Positions 5,529-5,535 of a DNA stretch of 5,535 bases are shown in pieces. The translations under genes and the position numbers were made by a program. Location of the stretch: the NCBI GenBank assembly GCA_002898915.1, contig BEHO01000098.1, positions 1-5,535 of the forward strand. Direction: 5' to 3'. Each line of letters begins with the position of its first letter. The stretch's first letter is position 1. The notes beneath the pieces are model-generated. The model saw only the letters and a list, made by a program, of their open reading frames with translations, searched no databases and was not told the DNA's origin. The stretch is from a bacterium HR12. GTDB taxonomy: Bacteria; Actinomycetota; UBA4738; HRBIN12.

Positions 5529-5535
5529 AAGGTCC

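Overview
The window is a compact type IV pilus (T4P) locus on the + strand of a very GC-rich bacterium. Almost every third codon position is G or C, and no phage, IS or CRISPR features are visible. Codon style, gene order (pilB-pilT-pilC-pilin) and the pilin leader (a short Arg-rich leader ending D-D-E-G before F-T-L-I-E-L) fit a deep-branching actinobacterium such as Rubrobacteria, Thermoleophilia, Acidimicrobiia or Nitriliruptoria. This is inference; other GC-rich phyla cannot be excluded.

Layout. Bases 1-607 hold the 3' part of an unrecognised gene: a short folded remnant, a long Pro/Ala/Glu/Gly-rich linker and a charged C-terminal helix. After 30 bases comes pilB (638-2326), the extension ATPase with an N-terminal MshEN (c-di-GMP-binding type) domain. 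Its stop codon overlaps the start of pilT (2326-3495), the retraction ATPase, which carries an unusual Gly/Ala-rich tail. After 20 bases comes pilC (3516-4727), the inner-membrane platform protein. A 256-base non-coding gap follows, then the pilin gene pilA (4984-5469), which has the strongest Shine-Dalgarno of the locus and a TAA stop. An intrinsic terminator lies at 5491-5528.

How the genes work together. PilC anchors the pilus base. PilB powers pilin insertion and PilT powers pilin removal. PilA is the fibre subunit, cleaved after Gly14 by a prepilin peptidase that is not in this window. PilD and the PilMNO alignment proteins are also absent and are expected nearby.

Most interesting observation. 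The pilC-pilA gap contains TAAG-N15-GCCGATGC at 4902-4928. This closely matches the promoter consensus of the FliA/SigD/WhiG sigma family (TAAA-N15-GCCGATAA). The predicted transcription start falls at the foot of a strong GC hairpin (4936-4960), which would cap the 5' end of the pilin mRNA just ahead of the Shine-Dalgarno. In Rubrobacter the WhiG-RsiG-c-di-GMP switch is known to control type IV pilus expression. With an MshEN domain on PilB, this suggests c-di-GMP could act here at two levels: pilin transcription and the assembly motor. The first MshEN motif is degenerate at two positions, however, so the second arm is uncertain.
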